Source: Actinomycetes bacterium
Lineage (GTDB): Bacteria > Actinomycetota > Acidimicrobiia > Acidimicrobiales > RAAP-2
Direction of reading: 5' to 3'
Length of the DNA: 6,621 nucleotides
NCBI GenBank assembly: GCA_021787255.1
Contig: JAJYMD010000101.1
Span: forward strand, 1-6,621
This document shows positions 5,993 to 6,621 of this stretch, piece after piece; the first letter of the stretch is position 1, and the number at the start of each line of letters is the position of its first letter. Both the position numbers and the translations under genes were made by a program. The notes beneath the pieces were generated by a model. It was not told where the DNA came from, made no database searches, and was given only the letters and a program-made list of their open reading frames with translations.

Positions 5993-6081
5993 GATACCGC
6001 CGCCCCGCCCGACGGCGCTTTGCTTGCCGTGTGGCCAGCGCAGCAGTCTTCCGCACGCCGTCGGCGCGTGAGCGTCGAGCC

Positions 6082-6621
6082 GTGAGGGCGTCCTCGGGCA
6101 GGCCTGGCGTCGCCGAGCCCGTCACCCTCGTCCAAGCCGTCGGCGCGGCACTGGAGGACGAGCTTGCGGCGGATCCTCGAGTGGTGCTGCTCGGAGAGGA
6201 CATCGGCCGGACCGGTGGCGTGTTCCGGGCGACGGCCGGGCTCCAAGCCCGCTTCGGGGAGCACCGGGTCATCGACACGCCGGCCTGCGAAGCCGGGTTC
6301 GTCGGAGCGGCAGTGGGCCTGTGCCTGGCCGGTCTGCGCCCCGTCGTCGAGCTGCAGTTCGATACCTTCTCGTACCCGGCCTTCGAACAGATCGTGTGCC
6401 ACTTGGCCCGTTACCGGTGGCGCACGGCAGGTGCCACGGACATGCCCGCCGTCCTGCGGATCCCCTATGGAGGCGGAACCCACGCCCCCGAGCTCCACGG
6501 CGACTCTCCCGAAGCGCTGTTCTGCCAGGTCCCAGGTCTCGTGGTGGTCACGCCCTCGACCCCCTCCGACGCCTACTCGATGCTGCGCTGGGCCATCAGG
6601 CACCCGGACCCGGTGATCTTC
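6082..6621 (+). CDS. 2-oxo acid dehydrogenase E1 component, beta subunit (pyruvate/branched-chain type), 3'-truncated
   Basis: The 180 visible residues cover the pyrimidine-binding transketolase-like domain of E1 beta (family length about 325-350), and the gene runs off the right edge. Recognisable parts are VTLVQAVGAALEDELAADP (residues 14-32), VVLLGEDIGRTGGVFRAT, VIDTPACEAGFVGAAVGL with the thiamine diphosphate-contacting Glu70, ELQFDTFSYPAFEQIV, YRWRTAG ... VLRIPYGGG, and HGDSPEALFCQVPGLVVVTPSTPSDAYSML ... DPVIF. With an E1 alpha partner it would carry out thiamine diphosphate-dependent oxidative decarboxylation and transfer the acyl group to an E2 lipoyl domain. The HGDSPEA and DAYSML wording is closer to branched-chain enzymes than to pyruvate enzymes as I remember them. 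The start is uncertain: GTG at 6082 is nearest to the conserved region and GTG at 6031 is an alternative; neither has a clear ribosome site. E1 alpha does not precede it, as it usually does. Confidence 0.93.
   Translation, partial: MRASSGRPGVAEPVTLVQAVGAALEDELAADPRVVLLGEDIGRTGGVFRATAGLQARFGEHRVIDTPACEAGFVGAAVGLCLAGLRPVVELQFDTFSYPAFEQIVCHLARYRWRTAGATDMPAVLRIPYGGGTHAPELHGDSPEALFCQVPGLVVVTPSTPSDAYSMLRWAIRHPDPVIF

Noticed and set aside
5756..6085. Plus-strand open frame ending in a TGA that overlaps the GTG of E1 beta
   Set aside because: The GTGA overlap looks like coupling, but the frame starts inside the signal-peptide region of the opposite gene, has no family pattern and covers the palindromes, so chance is more likely.
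5614..6603. Minus-strand open frame of 329 codons opposite E1 beta
   Set aside because: It is antisense to a gene with strong E1 beta motifs, and its composition is that of a shadow frame.

Overview
The window is high-GC DNA with actinobacterial features: GC-rich third codon positions, GTG starts, strong GGAGG-type ribosome sites and 4-nt stop/start overlaps. The two secreted proteins on the left resemble, from memory, hypothetical proteins of soil actinobacteria such as Thermoleophilia (Solirubrobacterales/Gaiellales). That placement is a weak inference.

Layout. Positions 1-942 (+) hold the C-terminal part of a low-complexity Thr/Ser/Pro/Ala-rich protein whose reading frame runs in from the left edge. 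It contains a 66-bp tandem repeat, a small two-cysteine segment and a duplicated module of about 68 residues. Positions 1047-1517 (+) encode a small exported protein with a predicted beta-rich domain. Positions 1518-1630 separate convergent units and carry two hairpins.

From 5825 down to about 1631 the minus strand carries a ribose/sugar-type ABC importer operon in the order binding protein, double ATPase, permease. The last two genes overlap by ATGA. Downstream of the permease lie two short overlapping frames (1998-1837 and 1840-1631). They resemble the N-terminal and C-terminal ends of one acetamidase/formamidase (FmdA_AmdA family) with the central catalytic part missing, so this is probably an internally deleted remnant that once belonged to the operon.

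Positions 5826-6081 form a divergent intergenic region with two closely related palindromes (ACCCGAACGGGT and ACCCGTTCGGGG) centred 55 bp apart, good candidates for operator sites. From 6082 a 2-oxo acid dehydrogenase E1 beta subunit (branched-chain/pyruvate type) runs rightwards off the window edge, with no E1 alpha gene before it.

How the parts work together: the binding protein would capture a small polar solute, the permease would carry it across the membrane, and the two-domain ATPase would drive import. The ligand cannot be read from the sequence. The acetamidase remnant hints that an amide was once processed with it, and the divergent E1 beta gene hints at co-regulation with 2-oxo acid oxidation; both links are inference. 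I see no wholly new system. The most unusual items are the gutted amidase with coupled start/stop signals, the ATPase with changed residues at several catalytic motifs, and the paired palindromes.
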